Below are positions 45,996-56,085 of a stretch of 64,000 nt of DNA, piece by piece. The translations under genes were made by a program, and so were the position numbers. Positions within the stretch are counted from its first letter, which is position 1. Every line of letters begins with the position of its first letter. Source of the stretch: Russula earlei (Eukaryota; Basidiomycota; Agaricomycetes; Russulales; Russulaceae); contig JAGFNK010000011.1 in the NCBI GenBank assembly GCA_025769875.1, positions 1-64,000 on the forward strand, given 5' to 3'. The notes under the pieces were generated by a model. The model saw only the letters and a program-made list of their open reading frames with translations, had not been told where the DNA came from and ran no database searches.

Positions 45996-46915
45996 TCACT
46001 GATTCTCGTCCTCGCTGATACTCCCAATGTCACTCATATCCTTGTCATGCTCGTCGTCGTCTTCCCCGCCGGTCTTGTTAGCTGCCTCTTTAGTTGCATA
46101 ACGCTGGACATATTCTGCAACGGATGTTTCAGCAGCAGCAACACCTCGAGTAAAGCTCGTACCCTTGACCCTTTGCTCGTATTCTTTCGGGTGCCGCATG
46201 AGCAGCGCAGCAGCCTCTCCGTTCAGCGGGTCGCTTGGATTAGGGTATCGTAGCAGCTGCGGTAAAAACACCTCAAAGATGTTGATCATATCTATGGCAC
46301 GACCAGTTCGCTGGGGCGCAGTCGACCCGCAGTAGAAGAGGGCTCACCGAACATGGGTGACCATGTTTGATTAATGACGTCCAAGCAGACCGAACCGCTC
46401 CTGCAAACGGGTCAGAGGAGGGACATCGCACACAGAACGCGCAGTCACGTCGCGCCGCGTACAATTCATCAATGTTGGGGTGGAAGATCTTGTTCATGAA
46501 ACCGATGCTGGGCGACTTGAACGGGTACTGGTCGGGCAATTCCACGTGGACCTTCCAGATTCCACCGGCGAATGGGGCTGCAAGCGACGAAAAACGACAT
46601 CACCGCGTGAGTGGGGAGCGCAGAATCGGAGAAATGGTGGGGGGGGGCTGGGCTCAGGGAACGGGGGCGCACTCTCGTTGGGGCCGTAGAACCAGACGTA
46701 GAACTCCTGCATGCTATCGTTCACCAGCGTCACCTCGTAATCTGACATTAGTCTGACGGTTATGCGCAGTCAGCAGGGCGGCCGGTTTGCTCCACACGAG
46801 CAACGCACAACTTCATGACATCGGTCTCGATGCGGCGTTTAGGAGTGCTGTAGAGAATGCGACACTTGTGAGGAGAACGAATGGGGCTGTCGGGAATTAT
46901 GAAGGGACTCATCAT
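45996..46915 (-). CDS. UBC8: Ubiquitin-conjugating enzyme UBC8 (UBE2H type)
   Basis: Yeast Ubc8 works with the GID E3 ligase to degrade gluconeogenic enzymes. Visible parts are [76 protein letters not shown] and, over an intron, [15 protein letters not shown] with the catalytic Cys. [20 protein letters not shown] and [20 protein letters not shown] follow. The tail is acidic ([12 protein letters not shown]), typical of UBE2H. The stop is at 45996. The start is unsure: the in-frame ATG pair at 46912-46915 adds ~20 unusual residues before STPKRR, and no better exon 1 was found. It is the last member of the strictly alternating gene series. Confidence 0.9.
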
Positions 46916-47297
46916 GTTATTGTGGGTTGTGTTCGGGTCGAGATGTCTGTGATTCGAGTTGTCAAGTGAAAGCAGGCGGTGAGTGAGGGATGAAGGGGAC
47001 TCGATAAGTTATCCATTTGCGGCATGCGGTCCCACCTTCCGATTGGTTTCCTGGTCTCACGGTGTCCGGGGTACAGCAACAAATCCCCAAGTAGAATTAT
47101 ATAGATTAAATAAATATTTACCCAATGTCGCCAAAAAAAAACATAACCCTACACATATACCTGCTGCCCCCGACCCCGTACAAAGTTGGGCAGAAGGTAC
47201 CCCAAAACATAAACCTCCCGGACGTCTCGACGCGATGGCTTCGCTCTCCGCCTCGGCGCCAAGCAACTCTCAAAAAAAAAAAAGAGACCCCTCTTTG
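46916..47297. other. Intergenic, UBC8 upstream and 3' end of next gene
   Basis: A 382-bp region on the same-strand boundary. AATAAATATTTA (about 47110) on the plus strand is AT-rich; on the minus strand it reads TAAATATTTATTTAATC, which could serve as a 3'-end element for the gene to the right. No coding signal is evident. Confidence 0.3.
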
Positions 47298-48362
47298 TCA
47301 GTAGTATGACCATTCTTCGACGACGCAGTCCACGTCGAATCGCGAGCAGGGCCAAGACTTGTACCGGCCGCCGCCACCGCCACCCCGGGCGGTGAAACCC
47401 GGTTGGCGTCTCGGGTTGGTCGGGGGCGCGCCGCCGATCCCCAATTCGCCCTCGAAGCTCCTCTGCTGCCGTATCGCGCGCCACGCGACAAGGAACGCTA
47501 GGAGGAAACAAGTAAGAATGACGTTCGCGGATCACATCGCGGTATGCGCGGAGGCCCCTCCCGTCCCCGTCCCCGTCCCCGTCCCCTCCCCCTTTTTCGC
47601 TCTCGCGTCGCAGCATCAGGTCAACCGCCGCTTCGGCGTTTCCCCGGAAGCCTTTTTGAGCTGTGTCTGGCACTGCGGGGGGGGGGGCTTCGTTGCGCCC
47701 TCCTCGGAAAGCGGGCGGCGCGGGCAAATCGGTGGCAGGGGCAAAGTAGTCTTGTTTGAAGGGACCCTCCTCGGCCGACTCGCGGAATGGAAAACGCGTT
47801 CTCGGACGCCGGACGCCGATAACGAACACAAAAACACAAAACACAAAACAAAACCAAAAAAATCTTACCGAACCAGAAGAGGCCGAAGGCGGCTATCAGG
47901 ATCAGTTCCTCCTGGTCCTGTGTGAAAACTTGGCCGCTTCGACGATGGTGGGTGACAACGCTTCACAAGAGAGGAAAGAGGAGGTTCGCCCAAAGGGAAA
48001 AATAGCAAGAAAATAGGGGAAAAGGTCAGGCACGGAGGGGGCGCGTGACGGTAGACATACAACAGCATTAGCGAACCGATTGCCAGAATCGCGACTGAAG
48101 TTTGTGCCAACGTGAACGCCCCTTATGTGGTTGTAGTCATTCGGTACGGCATCAGTCATGTGTCCTCGGGCTAGTGCAGAACTAGTCGAGGGAGTTCACA
48201 TACGCATATTCGAAGGGAGCGTCCACAAGAGGAGCGTCCCTGTGACAATGGACGCGACTCCTGATGGCCAAAGCCATTATCGACAATCCCAGACAGAAAC
48301 AAGACATGACATGACTCACCCACTCCAACAGATCGGCGGAGATTACCCGTAAACAGAGACAT
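47298..48362 (-). CDS. Putative MARVEL-like four-TM protein 1
   Basis: Exons inferred by splicing give MSLFTGNLRRSVGVGVAS, IVTGTLLLWTLPSNMR, AFTLAQTSVAILAIGSLMLL, QEELILIAAFGLFWF and AFLVAWRAIRQQRSFEGEL. These make four membrane helices with a short loop pattern. The tail is Gly/Arg-rich and ends GGRYKSWPCSRFDVDCVVEE-WSYY at 47298-47300. The ATG at 48362 is the first in frame. Intron borders before TM3 and before TM4 are not certain; the intron before TM4 is long and GC-rich. The layout and its two minus-strand neighbours suggest a MARVEL-type protein, but no single motif proves it. Confidence 0.4.
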
Positions 48363-48649
48363 CGAAATCCCAAGGACAACAAGTTTCACTCGCTCTCTCA
48401 ACGGCGATGGGCGCAAAAAGGTTGTTATACAAGGCCAGTCCCAGAGACGCTGCCTTTATCCGATCGGTGACTATTTTAACGGCACACACACGAGGCTATC
48501 ACGCGGCTTGCGCACGACCCAAGATCATCCATAAATGGCATTTAAAACGTAAAAGGCGTGGGGTACGGCAGGTGATGTAGATGTAAACAAATTGGTCATG
48601 GAACGCACGAGTTTGAAGCAAGACAGCAATGAGATCGTAATGAGATCTT

Positions 48650-49807
48650 TCATGATGACAGCGTGCTATGCGTCACTATCCCAGGTCTTTGCTCGTACCG
48701 ATGAGGTTCCCCGTTTGCACTGGGCCAGATAATGACAGAGTGCCCCGCCTGCTGTTGAATAACAGTCCCATTCCCCACAATCTGGGCACCCGGCGCAGGC
48801 ACCGTGCTTGTTACCTGAACGGGACCGCCAGGATTCGGGGGATAGAACGGGACCCCAGGGTATCCTGGGTACTCTCCAAACCAAGGCACATCCAGTATGT
48901 CATCCTGCCAGATATCCGGCCATCCCAGAACTTGAGCTCGGTTGGTCAACGCAATCAGAAACATCAAGAACAAGAGCACTTGTCTCTCTGATCAGGGTAG
49001 ACTCGACGGAAAGCGAGAGACAAGACCGACGAATGATAAAAATGGCCCATGAAACGCCCTCTATGATCTTGGCTTGGTAACAAAATGCTTTTGAAGATAC
49101 TGAACAAATGTTTCTGAGCGTTTCATGGAAGTCCGGGATAATGATGGAGCTACGCACTCGTGCCGTGCGCCGTCATTGTTCTAGATGATCCAAGCGCGAA
49201 GCAATCCGCAGGCCCATTGACATCGCTGCATATTCCCAATTAATCCTCGCGAACGGCATCAAACATAGAAACCTGATGACCGACCTTGTCCATGCCGCCA
49301 AAGCTTTTGAGGGATCAATCAAGGATCAACATCAGTTGAACCGCACGAATGAAAATTAAAAAACAACTCACCGAGCCATGAAATAGCCATAATGAGAAGG
49401 AAAAACGCATCTATCGACGGTCGGGACCCGAATAACCTAGATGAGATGCGCATTTAGAAGAGAACGGGTGCGGGAAGCGGAAGAAAGACCCACAATACGA
49501 TGAGCAGCACCGCGACTGTGTATGAAGGCGCCACCAGAGAATAAACAGTATACGAAACTACAAGGACCTGGTCAACCAGAATGCGTGACGGTGGTTGCAA
49601 AACACGTCGACTGACGCCGTGTGTGGGGTAAGAATTGGTGAGCGAGATAACTTGCGATCCCTAGAACGCCGCCGGCCAAGAAAAGCACTGTGACTGAAAA
49701 ATGGACGAGGTTCCGTGTCAACTACCTCTCCTGTGGTGACTTCTGTGATGCGATCGGACATGCGTACCATAACCGAGGGCCCGCAAATTTTTAAACAGCA
49801 CCGTCAT
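48650..49807 (-). CDS. Putative MARVEL-like four-TM protein 2
   Basis: Proposed start is ATG at 49807 (MTVLFKNLRALGYGTH). A 38-bp intron joins it to LTRNLVHFSVTVLFLAGGVL, GIASYLAHQFLP (TM1), QVLVVSYTVYSLVAPSYTVA, VLLIVLW (TM2), RPSIDAFFLLIMAISWL (TM3), then CYQAKIIEGVSWAIFII and LLFLMFLIALTNRAQ (TM4). The last exon is Pro/Gly-rich (PGYPGVPFYPPNPGGP). The IDAFFLLIM and CYQAKIIEG blocks match what I recall of fungal MARVEL-domain proteins. The exon 1 choice is uncertain, since another ATG pair (49770/49761) is out of frame with TM1. The function is unknown, probably at the plasma membrane. Confidence 0.5.
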
Positions 49808-50175
49808 TTATTTGCGATGAATCAACAAGAGACTAGGGGTTTATGACAGGGACGCAGGGCAAAGAAGACTGGAGGACGACAGATGAAAGAGGTGCCGCCA
49901 GCACGCTGCTAAAAGCATGGCATGCGGTCGAATACGGAGCGGTCATCTCAGCTGTTATCTTCTTTTTACTGTCACTGCCGCGCACGCACCACGGCGCTTT
50001 TCAACCATACGGTCACGTGACGTATATACTCATAGACAATAACCCGTAAATAGAAATGCGAAAGGACATACAAATCAATAATAACTACTTCTAATATCGT
50101 ATCGTACACAGGTCATGTCATTTCACGCGTAAAATCAGTGGTGCGACATGTTTGGAATAGATGATACTCTTGCTC
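49808..50175. other. Intergenic region between MARVEL-like genes 2 and 3
   Basis: This 368-bp region serves as promoter of gene 2 and 3' region of gene 3. It includes CACGTGA (about 50015). I see no coding signal. Confidence 0.3.
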
Positions 50176-51422
50176 TCACCTCCTGGGTGAGGCGTCACGG
50201 CGGTAATAGTCAGGCCTGTAGCGGTCAGTGGAGCGAGTGCGCGGCTGTCTACGCTCTGGAATGTACGCCGTCTGCGGCTGCCGACTATATGTGTATGAAG
50301 GGCGGCGCGCGTGAGGCGCCTGTGGCGTCTGTGTACGCTTCTCGCTGGCGTGTCGTCTCGGTGCAGGGGCTACCTGTGGTTTGGATTGGGAGCGAGAACG
50401 ATGCGCGGTTACTGGGGCAGGCAGCTTGCTATCCTTATTAGAGCCGCGATGGAACCAGTCAAACGTGGTGACAGGGGACAGCCAGACATGTTTGTGACCC
50501 TTCGAGTGGTGTTTGACGGCCAAACCAAACAGAAGCAACAGGAATCCCAAAACTGTGCGCAAAGACAAGTCAATGGGCCCGGATCTCGTTTGGTAAAATG
50601 CGGAGCACGTACGGAGAATAGCATTGAATAATGAAAAGGCTTCTAGAACCCGATACTGTGCTTGATAAGTCTCTGTCGAATCTGCACACTTCTTAGCATG
50701 GAAGCTTGGAAGTTTGTCACAAAATACACTCACAGCCACCATCCACAGGTGTGAGGTCGTTTGCGGACGCAAAACACTCCACACTCGCCGTTTCAGACGC
50801 GGAATTCGCCAAAAACGCGCCAAGTGCTACGCAACGGTAAACCAAGCGACCAGAAAGGGGGCAAGGTAGCAACCCACCGATCCATAATGTACCCATTAGG
50901 CCTAAGCAGCCGAGCTCAATCCTGGCCGATACAGGGTTCATATTGCTTCTCACGCTGAATGCGGACCTGTACAAAACGGCATTTGAAAAAAAAAAAAAAC
51001 ATTTGGAGGGAACACACGCACAGTACGAGGATGATAGCAAGGGTTGCCGAGGATACAAAAATAGCGAACGGGACAAAACGAGCTTCAAAGAAGAGTCAGT
51101 GCTCGGTCGCTAGATTTAGAGCGCGTGGAGGACTCACTGAGATCGGAGGCACTAAGCACGCTCTGAAAATGTGCTGCCAGAGCTAAACATATGATACTCC
51201 ATAGGAATACAAGGGCTGTCGATGGCGGTGTCGATCGACGAGCATAGTAATTCGACAGATGAGAAAAAACTTACAATAAACAGAGGCACGAATGATATTA
51301 AAAGTTGAGAACATTGCGCTCGGTGCCCGCATAAACGCAAAACGACGAGGAGGACGAGATGGGTTACGATGGGAATGGGAATGGGAAGGGTGTCTGCGGG
51401 CGGGACGAGATGAAGAGCGCAT
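50176..51422 (-). CDS. MARVEL-like four-TM protein 3
   Basis: The start is ATG at 51422 (MRSSSRPARRHPSHSHSHRN), a basic N-terminus. Spliced exons give FNIIRASVY-SLAAHFQSVLS, RFVPFAIFVSSATLAIILVL (TM2), ARIELGCLGLMGTLWIALGA (TM3, the typical MARVEL E-x-GCLGL), a Cys-containing loop (SVECFAS...KCADSTET) and YQAQYRVLEAFSLFNAIL. TM4 is FGFLLLLFGLAVKHH. The cytosolic tail is basic and rich in Ser/Arg/Pro (TAHRSRSQSKPQ). All introns have fair borders and the phases agree. The stop is at 50176. The YQAQYRVLEAFSLFN block is what I recall from fungal MARVEL proteins. It is likely a plasma-membrane or secretory-pathway protein. Confidence 0.6.
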
Positions 51423-52359
51423 CTTGAAATAAGACGAAGACAATGAGTTAGATCGAACGAATCGTTGTTGTCGTGAGGCGGGTGTGTGGTCGTCTGTCTA
51501 ATCGTGGAATGTGCGAATGTGAGTGCGAGTGTGGATAAGACACACGAGGTCTGTGGTTGGCGCGCTTTATGAGGCAGAAAATTTGCACGCACGCTTAACA
51601 ACACGTGGACGCGGGGGTGTGATTTAGGGTGCCTTTCGGGGGGGTGTAAGGCGGCTACGGGGCAATGTTCCCCGTGGGCAGAACCGACGGGGGGTCCAAC
51701 GTGGCCTCGAGGCAGGCAGGACAGGGTCCGCGGTCTTGCCCATGACAAATACGGTATGGGAGGAGGGCCGGTTTGACGGTGTTTAGATGTTGGATTTGTT
51801 GACATGCCGTAAGGCCCACCTCCTCGGTCACCAACCAAGTTCACGGCGCATCAGAATAACATTACTGGTTGAAGCTACGAGTAGACCCTACGCGAGCTTA
51901 TGATACAAATGCGGAAAATGCGAGTGACTGCGGTGGCATGAGACAAAATAGTACAGGTGCCTGAGTACAAAAATTATACGCCTCAGATGGAGCCGATAAT
52001 AATAATAATTGGCTCAATCAATCATATATTTTGATCTGCCGAGAAGGCGAGAGGCCAGGAACAGCATGGTCGCCGCCAGCGGCGGAGCTGTGCAGCGATA
52101 ATAGGACAGCTACATTGTTATCTGAGTCAAGGACGTTGTGCAAAGAGCTCTCCGCGATATGGCAAATCTAAGAACGGGTATTTCAGCCAGTCGGCGGCTA
52201 CACGGAGGAACAAACATACTCGACTATAGCCGCCAGGTGCTAACGAACTCCGTGCTCTTGCAATGATGTTATGGATGGCATCATAGGAGTAACGACGCCT
52301 TGAAGTGCGATGTGAATATCATATCTCAAAAACCATACCGCGCGACATACAAGACGTTT
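51423..52359. other. Intergenic, no recognised gene
   Basis: It holds a (AAT)n stretch at about 52000 and an upstream region for the gene at 51422. Open frames such as 51152-51844 overlap the promoter of the MARVEL-like gene in antisense and lack features. Confidence 0.3.
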
Positions 52360-52608
52360 TCAAGTTCCCTTCTGGTGCGGGGGTAGAATACCAGGTCTGC
52401 ACCGGTGAGATAACGACTCAAAGCCTGGTACGATGCGCAGCCCGCGATGAGAGTCTCGTTGAGGGATGGATGATCCATGTCCCATGACATAGAGCTCTCG
52501 CTGTCTAAGCAGTCAATCTCGGGAGTGGATGGGCATTGGTATCGGGACGAACGTAAGAAGGGAGTAGGCTTGGGCTTCGGGGGAGTGAGGGGCGAGGAAG
52601 CGATCCAT
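52360..52608 (-). CDS. Possible very small two-exon gene
   Basis: On the minus strand TATATAAG (about 52672-52680) lies roughly 65-70 bp upstream of ATG at 52608. The frame MDRFLAPHSPEAQAYSLLT runs to a candidate intron (GTTCGTCC...GATTGACTGCTTAG, with a branch-like site). It continues as QRELYVMGHGSSIPQRDSHR and LRIVPGFESLSHRCRPG to a TGA at 52360-52362. The product would be about 66 residues. I do not recognise it. TATA, start, splice and a coherent second exon line up, but each signal is short, so chance is possible. Confidence 0.3.
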
Positions 52609-53104
52609 TCGAAGGTAGGACGACAGGGCTGGGGCAGAAGGAATTGCGAGCTCCACAGGCGAAGAAGGCACTTATATAGACGGCGGTCAGATGTGGGCAG
52701 AAGCACAGCCAGGGGTAGAGCGACACGCGTTTATGATGACGGGGTGTAGAAGGGAACTCGAGCGAACAAGTGACGAACGTGAGGGATCGAGTCAGTTTTA
52801 TCAGTGCTGTGCGGTGCGGCGGACCCCGAGTCTCGCACGTTTGACCCATCCGCCGATCCCGCTGTGATTACGAAAAATTCGGAAATGATAACCCTGTCGG
52901 ACCACATCTCGGCCGAGTGCGGCAGTTTCCGTGGTAAGTCCCTTATTGTGGCACAGATAACTGTGGTTTCCGGGGGTCGTGCCCTCGAACGTGGGTTGTT
53001 GAGCCATCCACACACATACATACCAACCCATATGGTGGTACCATGTGCAGGGGCTTGTAATGCAATGCGAACACCGGAGGGTGGCGGGTAAGTCCGCAGC
53101 CAGC
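52609..53104. promoter_or_regulatory. Divergent region upstream of PPN1
   Basis: About 500 bp between the small candidate gene and PPN1. An in-frame ATG at 53061 could start PPN1 farther upstream. No strong motif is seen apart from the TATA on the minus strand. Confidence 0.3.
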
Positions 53105-55575
53105 ATGTTGTCCTTGGCCGTTGTTCTCATCGTCTGGCTGCCTTGGCTGCCTCAGATTCTTTCTCGCTCTATCCAGCAGCCTTTAGCCAGTATGTCGGTC
53201 CACCGCTGCATTCCTAACACTTTTTTGAACTTCAGATCAGTTCAACCTTCACCATCCAAGCTTCATGGGCGCTTTCTTCACATAACCGACATGCACCCTG
53301 ATCCCCACTATAGGGCAGATATGTCGGAGTCTTCGGCCTGTCACAGGAAGAAACCCCGGAAGGAGAAACCGCGCTCCGGCTACTATGGGACGCCGTTTAG
53401 GTTCGCCATATTGCCTTTCGGTTAACGCCGCCGTAATAAGCAGGCTCCAGTGATTGTGATTCGCCTTTGCGATTGACGAACCTCACCCTCGACTTCCTGG
53501 AAAGGAATTGGGCTTCCGAGATCGACTTCGTGGTCTGTAAGTCCGAGAGCTATCCAGTTTCAGACCACTTTAAAGGCATTTCATTGTCAGGGACTGGTGA
53601 TAATGCTCGGTAAGGGGATGCTTCTACAAGTCTTCGAGGCAATCTCATCGAAATCATCGTTGCAAGTCATGACAATGACCGCAAAATCCCACGGACACTG
53701 AAAGAGATTTACGTCCTTAACAACGTGCTTGCAACCGCAATGGAGAACATCTTTGTCAAGAAGGGCATCCCTGTCGTCCCCAGCTTGGGTGAGCATTCAT
53801 CCATCTTTGAGACCGTCCAACTCGATCACGGATATCATAACTGTAGGTAATAACGACGTATGGCGTATGTGCTTTTATCCCAATGTGGTGCGCCTTGCGG
53901 CTGACCATTCGATCTTGTATAGCACATGTAATTACACTTTCTTATCATTTATGACGGTGTCCTTATACAATGATCTTGCAGAATATTCTCCCTGCAGGCT
54001 AGCTAGCGACGTCTGGCCATATAGCTCAATTTACTTATCAAGTTCCTTTCAGGTCCGAATCATATCATCGACCGCTTTTCCTCGTAAGGCTCCGCCATTT
54101 TGTACTTCCAGCCACTTATACCGTTCCCATCGAGGATATGGGACGCTTTTGTCCCCTTCTCATCCTATCAAGTGTTTCGACGAGGAGCCTATTACCCGGT
54201 CGAAGTAATCCCGGGCCAGGTTGCTGTCATCAGTCTGAATACGATGTACTTTTATGACTCGAACAAAGGTGTGCTCCTGAGTGCTGATGTCCTAGGGTAT
54301 TCTAACTCGTGGTAAATAGCCGCGGGAGGATGTGAGTACGGCGAACCTGATGATCCGGGAAATCTCCAGTTCGATTGGCTCGATGTCCAGTTGAAAATAT
54401 TTCGACGGCGGGGGATGCAGGCGCGTCGCTTTATTATTTCGTCTGGACAGGCATTTCTAAGTACCTTCGCAGGTTTGGTTATCTGGGCACGTACCACCGT
54501 CTCCAAGGAATTACTTTCCAGAATGTGTTAGTCCCTCTGGCAACTTCGTGTTTGAGTATGGGTTGTCCTTATATATTGTCTTGATGAAGTACGTTCGTTA
54601 CGTGGAATTGTCACTTCGATTTCAAGACACAATCCTTGGGCACCTATACGGGGTGAGTTGACGTGCCTTGGTAAAGAGAAGATCGCTGATGACTCCTGCA
54701 TTGCAGCATATGAATATCGATCATGTACGTGTTATCGTCTTCATGCATGATCTCTTGGTTGCCGATCTTGAGTTTAGTTCTTTCTGTTGGAAGCTGGTGA
54801 CTTGGAGTTTCCGTCTGAAGCAGATCTGATACCCGATGATGCCAGGGAGGAGGCAAAAGATTCGTTGTATGACAGTCTCATCAACGATTTTGGTAAACTC
54901 CCGAAGAAGGGAAAGACGGACTATGACAATTATGGAGTCGTTAACATCTCCCCTTCGGCGGTTCCGAACCCGTACCTCCCATCGTTCCGCATTTACACCT
55001 ACAACATCACTAACGCCGGGGACTTTACGAAGAAAAAAAGACGGAAGCATGGACACCGGCGTGGGAAAGGAAACAAGGCCGAACTGTGTAAGGAGAAGGA
55101 ATACAAAGACTCATGGAGGTGCAAACTAGATGAGCCATGGCACTCTGACCCAGACGCGCCAAGTCGGGTCAACACGCTCTGGTCCCCACTGGGATATGCT
55201 CAGGTGCGTTTGTGTTTGAATTGTGGGTGAATTAACAATTTAATGGGAGGTCGTCAGTACTATCTGCCGGGAGATCGACTGTGGAACAGGACGAGGGAGC
55301 CAAAATTCAAACTGGAATATCTGACGTACAGACTGGAGGCGCTGCACCCTAGCGATGGTAGGAGAACGGAAGAGTTTCAGTATCCGATACCGCTCAAGCA
55401 GCTTCCCAGTTCTCTACGAGAGGGGAATCGAACTCGGTCGAAATTTGCACCGTTCCAGATGGAGGATCTAACGATACCGACGTGGATAGGAATGGCACGA
55501 CGGCTGGGAGATGCGTCTAGCAAGAAGCTACGAAGGCGGTTCAAGCAATATATGTACATGGGGGAAGATTCTTGA
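53105..55575 (+). CDS. PPN1: Endopolyphosphatase PPN1
   Basis: Ppn1 cuts inorganic polyphosphate inside the vacuole. It is a type II membrane protein of the calcineurin-like phosphoesterase fold. MLSLAVVLIVWLPWLPQI is the signal anchor. Metal-site blocks follow in order: HITDMHPDPHY (DxH), WTGDNARHDND (GDN), LGNNDVWPHN (GNND), WLSGHVPP (GH) and LYGHMNIDHF (GHxxxDH). The tail is long and basic and ends in FKQYMYMGEDS (stop 55573-55575). Loop text AAGGCEYGEPDDPGNLQFDW is typical. About a dozen introns are needed. Two of them (53998-54052 and 54421-54472) have GC-AG borders. The first splice (phase 2, GTCGGTCC donor) is my choice among alternatives. Confidence 0.9.
53998..54052 (+). other. GC-AG intron in PPN1, first
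   Basis: CTCCCTGCAG is followed by gctagc...ctttcag and then GTCCGAATCATATC, giving NILPAGPNHIIDRF, which fits the family. There is no GT donor nearby in the right phase. Confidence 0.6.
54421..54472 (+). other. GC-AG intron in PPN1, second
   Basis: GGGATGCAG is followed by gcgcgtcg...cttcgcag and then GTTTGGTTATCTGGGCAC, giving RGMQ-VWLSGHVPP across the conserved metal-binding His. The join is forced by the protein. Confidence 0.8.
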
Positions 55576-56085
55576 TGGCAGAATTGGATATTGATGTTTC
55601 AGATGATGCATGTGAGAAAAGAGGTCCGGGTCGGTCTGGAGATGCGGTACGGGGGAAGGGATTGATAAAGAGGGGCGAGGTTGCCTTGACCACGAACAAC
55701 ACGACAAATTGTGTCTCCTCCCTTTACTGTACTACTCTAGTCCCTCCCTGGCTCCCCTCCCTTGTCCGTCTGTTCCCATTTGGCCGGGACTGTTTTCTCA
55801 AATATATCCCTCCATACCAGGGGCTGTGCCGTACCTTCGCTTGACGTGTGCACGCTTACCCTTTTCCTCTTTTTCTCTCGTCCTTGTGCATCGCCCTCTT
55901 TCCGTCTCTCTCTCTCTCTCTCCTCTCTCTTATACTTACCCTTCATCCCCGCCTTCATCGCCCTGAATTCGTGCTCCGTCTTCCGGCTGGTCCGCATCTA
56001 GACCCCACGAGCCGCTTCCACTGTCTTTCACTCGACCACCCATCCCTCAGCCACTGACTTCCCGTATTTCCCCCAACTAATTTGC
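55576..56085. promoter_or_regulatory. RFX gene upstream region with CT tract
   Basis: The 510-bp interval is strongly pyrimidine-rich, with a (CT)n run at 55903-55930 and CCCTCCC-type words. Such CT-rich strands upstream of fungal genes often mark the transcription start region. Confidence 0.45.

Noticed and set aside
47149..47844. 231-codon minus-strand open frame as a gene
   Set aside because: It is Arg/Gly-rich frame noise in GC-rich sequence; the membrane-protein exons are in another frame.
51152..51844. 230-codon minus-strand open frame
   Set aside because: It overlaps the start and first introns of MARVEL-like gene 3 in a different frame and shows only low-complexity sequence.
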